A stretch of 64,000 bases of DNA from Juglans regia (taxonomy: Eukaryota > Streptophyta > Magnoliopsida > Fagales > Juglandaceae): positions 8,690,681 to 8,754,680 of the forward strand of contig NC_049901.1 in the NCBI RefSeq assembly GCF_001411555.2. Direction: 5' to 3'. Below, one piece after another: positions 61,463-64,000 of this stretch (positions within the stretch are counted from its first letter, which is position 1; every line of letters begins with the position of its first letter). Both the position numbers and the translations under genes were made by a program. The notes under the pieces are model-generated. The model ran no database searches, was not told the origin of the DNA, and was given only the letters and a program-made list of their open reading frames with translations.

Positions 61463-63016
61463 TCAATCAGCAAGGTGGTATAAACCATTTTCTATCTCAC
61501 CCATGTCAATCATAGTCCATGACAAAAGATCCTGAATAAAATAGATTTGTGAAAAAAATAGAAAACAACAGGAAAGGGAGTTAGCCAATTGTTTAGCTGA
61601 AATCAAATTGAAATTAAAAAAGGGAACACATAACACATTGTGTAAGATCAGTGTGTTGGTGATTTTCACGATTCCAATGTGAGTAACAGGTGTTGTTTGG
61701 TCATTGGGATGTCTGACCATGAATGAAACTAGAGATGTAATGGTTGAATAGGATGAAATGCTACAGATCATATGATCTGAAGCACCAATATCAATGATCC
61801 ATGGTGAATGTGTTGGTGGTTTATGTGTTAGAGTAGATGAAGTGAGGCAAAAAGGTGTACTAGTCATGGTGGAAGATTGATTGAAATCTGCTTGGACATT
61901 GTTGACCGAGTGATTGGCAATGGAGACTTCCTTTGACTGCAATAGAGACATAAGTTGTGGTATTGATCATTTGTGAATGTTATTTTCTCATACGTGGCCT
62001 CCTCTTGTTCAACTGTGATCAGATTATCAAAAGAAGAAAACCCATTTGTCTTGCCCTTTGTGGACAATTTGTGCCCAAGTGGGTAACCATGTAACATATA
62101 ACACTTATCTGCCATGTGTCCTGACATGTTATAATGATTGCAAATTGGAGCTTGAGCATTTCCTGTCTTGAAACAATTCTCTAAGAGATGGCCTTGAATT
62201 CTACAGTGTGTGCAGTATGGCCTTTCTCCTTTTTGTGGGTATTTTGGTTTGGTAGAGGCTTTGAAGAAAGAATATCCTTTCTTAACAGCAAAAGCTATTG
62301 AGTTAGGAGAAGAGATACCAAAGAGCATAAGATGATGCATCTCTTGCTATTGGATCATTGAAAAAATTTTGTTCATGGGAGGTAAAGGACCAACAACATT
62401 ATTTAGTCACGAGTGACAATATATGAATCATTCAAACCCATTAGGAACTATATCACATAGTCCCTTTGATATCAATCAAGCAATACACTGAGTTTACCAC
62501 AACTACAGTCAGGAATATGGTCATAAATGATTAGTTCATCCCATAGGTTTTTAAGCTTGTCAAAATAAACACTTACAGAGTCTTGTTCTTGCTATAGACT
62601 TGGCAAAGACTTCTTCAGTTGAAAAGTTCGTGGCCCATTTTGTTGAGTGAACCGATCTTTTAGTTCCCCCCAAATTTGGCTAGCATCATCTACCAATGCA
62701 TTGCTTGATTTCAAACTATGACTGATCGAATTTTGAATCCTAGAAACAACTAAGTCATTGCAACGTTCCCATGCATCATACAATAGGTTAGCGGTGTCTT
62801 TGGGTTTAATCAAGGTACCATTGATGAACCCAATTTTGTTCTTAGCCCTTAGAGCCCTACACATGGCTCTCGACCAATGGTATGGTTGTCGGTAATAAGT
62901 AGGTCAGGGACCAAAGGAATGGAAGGATTGTCCTCATGATCAAGTCTGTACGAGTCAATAATGTTGGTAAAGTCAAGAAAAACATATGAGGGAGGCGTGT
63001 GTGGTTCAGGAACCAT
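61463..63016 (-). pseudogene. copia 3 gag and protease, broken
   Basis: Gag probably starts at 63016 (MVPEPHTPPSYVFLDF), with UBN2-type sequence SRAMCRALRAKNKIGFINGT and GPRTFQLKKSL. A CCHC knuckle follows (CTHCRIQGHLLENC, intact), and a second knuckle-like motif has lost a Cys (CNHYNMSGHMADKC). The protease shows WIIDIGASDHM, with Ile where the DTGA active site has Thr. Frameshifts near 62865 and between 62340 and 62590 break the frame. Confidence 0.82.
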
Positions 63017-63039
63017 GAAAGCACAATTCTCACTCTATA

Positions 63040-63051
63040 GCTCTAGAACCA
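63040..63051 (-). other. degenerate primer-binding site of copia 3
   Basis: On the minus strand TGGTTCTAGAGC follows the LTR end (...TACA). It resembles the TGGTATCAGAGC primer site for initiator Met-tRNA used by plant copia elements, with a few changes. Its position just upstream of gag supports the reading. Confidence 0.65.
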
Positions 63052-63153
63052 TGTACGAAAAACAGAAAAGAAGAACCAAGAGAGAAATGAGAGAAAAGTT
63101 ACTACACCATTCTCATTGATTTGTTGTGATTACAATGTGGACTATGCCTACAC
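63052..63153 (-). repeat. remnant of copia 3 5' LTR
   Basis: About 100 bases lie between the primer site and the LINE poly(A) remnant. They include CTCTCATTTCTCTCTTGG and end in CA. A complete copia LTR is usually longer, so the outer part is probably lost or displaced. Confidence 0.55.
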
Positions 63154-64000
63154 ATTTTGTTTTTAAGAAGTGGGCAGTACACTAATTTTATTGAAAACCA
63201 TTTACTTTTGGCAGAGTAAAACTGTAATTACAACCAGATACCTGGTGGATACAAATAATCATAAAACTGAAAATCCAGACATCAAGAAATTTAAAACAAC
63301 CAAACACAATACAAAACTAAAAGACATACAAAGTAAAACCAGAAAAAGACAAAAAGAGCCAACTCTAAACAATATAAAAACCTGCAAAAAAGACACAAAC
63401 AAATGAGAATGTCAAAATAAAAAAATCACGAAAAACTTACCAAGAATGACATTAAGAGATTTGCAAATAAAGAAGACCTCTTAAGCTGGTAGGTAACAAG
63501 CAACTATCACTAGACCAATCTGAGTTTAAGCCCCCAGCTCCCTGTTTGGCAAGAAAATCAGCCACTGCATTACCTTTTCTGAAAACATGTCTTACTCTAT
63601 ACTCCATGCAGTTAAGATAATCATGTAATTCCTCCCAAAAATTCTCGAGGTACCAAATATTATAAACGCCCTTAATAATCCAGTTAACTAGAATTTGAGA
63701 ATAGTCTTAATCTCTACCCGAGAAAAACCAAGATAAGAACACCTACGAGCCCCTTCCACTAAACTTCTCATTTCAGCAAAATTACTAGAACCCGGACCCA
63801 AGAATACAGAATAAGCCGCCAGAAACTAACAACAATCATCACCAATGACACCCTCAGCTCTTGACGGCCTAGGATTACCAAAACTGCTACCATTAATGTT
63901 AAGTTTCACCTAGCCCTATTGAGGCCAAATCCATCTCACCACACAAACCTTCTTAGGTTCAGGTAAAAGAACCGGGATATCCAATATGTTTAAAATAGCC
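63154..64000 (-). mobile_element. LINE 3' end (RNase H and 3' UTR), continues beyond window
   Basis: On the minus strand the 3' UTR ends GTACTGCCCACTTCTTAAAA, with AATAAAATTAG about 30 bases upstream of the short A-rich tail (63154-63164). This lies directly next to the copia 3 LTR. The upstream part enters from beyond position 64000. Confidence 0.8.
63452..64000 (-). pseudogene. LINE RNase H domain, partial, one stop and one frameshift
   Basis: The minus strand reads KLNINGSSFGNPRPSRAEG, then SSNFAEMRSLVEGARR with the RNase H Glu. After a frameshift near 63690 it reads VFRKGNAVADFLAKQGA with the last Asp, and ends LRGLLYLQIS before TAA at 63452. A TAG interrupts it after GDDCC. The first catalytic Asp position is Asn here (NING for NVDG). 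The domain layout matches the 32416 fragment, but the sequence differs. Confidence 0.8.

Larger units (their letters stand above)
59430..63153 (-). mobile_element. Ty1/copia retrotransposon 3, 5' LTR end to RT, truncated
   Basis: On the minus strand the order is LTR end, primer site, gag, protease, integrase and RT up to YVDD. The element is cut about 40 codons after YVDD at about 59430, so RNase H and the 3' LTR are gone. Many frameshifts are present. It is a different lineage from copia 1 and 2. The 5' LTR is represented by only about 100 bases because LINE sequence begins at about 63154. Confidence 0.87.

Noticed and set aside
1..64000. tRNA, rRNA or known microRNA genes
   Set aside because: I scanned by eye for tRNA B-box-like GGTTCGAAT contexts and for common plant miRNA sequences and found none I could support. 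A tool search could still find some.

Overview
This is plant nuclear DNA, most likely from a woody eudicot. It is AT-rich with many (TA)n runs. Three spliced genes with GT-AG introns match eudicot families, and the rest is mainly transposon remnants typical of plants: Ty1/copia, LINE, a long LTR-like element, a Helitron and many MITEs. One MITE family recurs about eight times, with ends close to TTTGGA...TCCAAA and internal runs such as GAGTTGAGATGAG. I associate it with Fagales, especially Juglandaceae (walnut, pecan, hickory). That assignment rests on recognition, not on a search.

Layout. 1-235 is an ACCGGT-rich repeat with a hAT-like end. 236-5075 holds two decayed copia pol regions in the same orientation. 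5.1-10 kb is intergenic with GC-rich repeats. 9991-11022 is a three-exon bHLH gene. 17242-20397 is a 3.16 kb LTR-like element with a 5-bp target duplication, probably a solo LTR. 22534-23410 is a second, paralogous bHLH gene. 28788-30450 is a four-exon PTI1-like receptor-like cytoplasmic kinase gene. 31.1-33.1 kb holds a MITE and a 5'-truncated LINE with a near-perfect target duplication. 33.1-42.7 kb has no gene but has several MITEs, five of them packed into 39.0-40.4 kb. 42727-48310 is a nearly complete but dead LINE. 48.8-49.4 kb is a GC-rich minisatellite and 50.2-52.3 kb an AT-rich tandem array with a 709-bp unit. 52.9-56.1 kb is the 3' part of an autonomous-type Helitron, with a helicase C-terminus, an RPA1-like pseudogene and a 3' hairpin ending in CTAG. 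56.1-59.4 kb holds MITEs and one unrecognised small ORF. 59.4-63.15 kb is a minus-strand copia element with 5' LTR end, primer site, gag, protease, integrase and part of RT. It abuts the 3' end of another minus-strand LINE that leaves the window.

The three likely functional genes are all on the plus strand. The two bHLH genes are paralogs with the same intron positions and an identical 342-bp second exon, so they are probably an old tandem duplication later spread apart by insertions. The kinase has every residue expected of an active RD kinase. I saw no operon-like arrangement, RNA gene, CRISPR array or defence system. The most unusual genic observation is a repeated basic-region segment at the start of the second bHLH gene.
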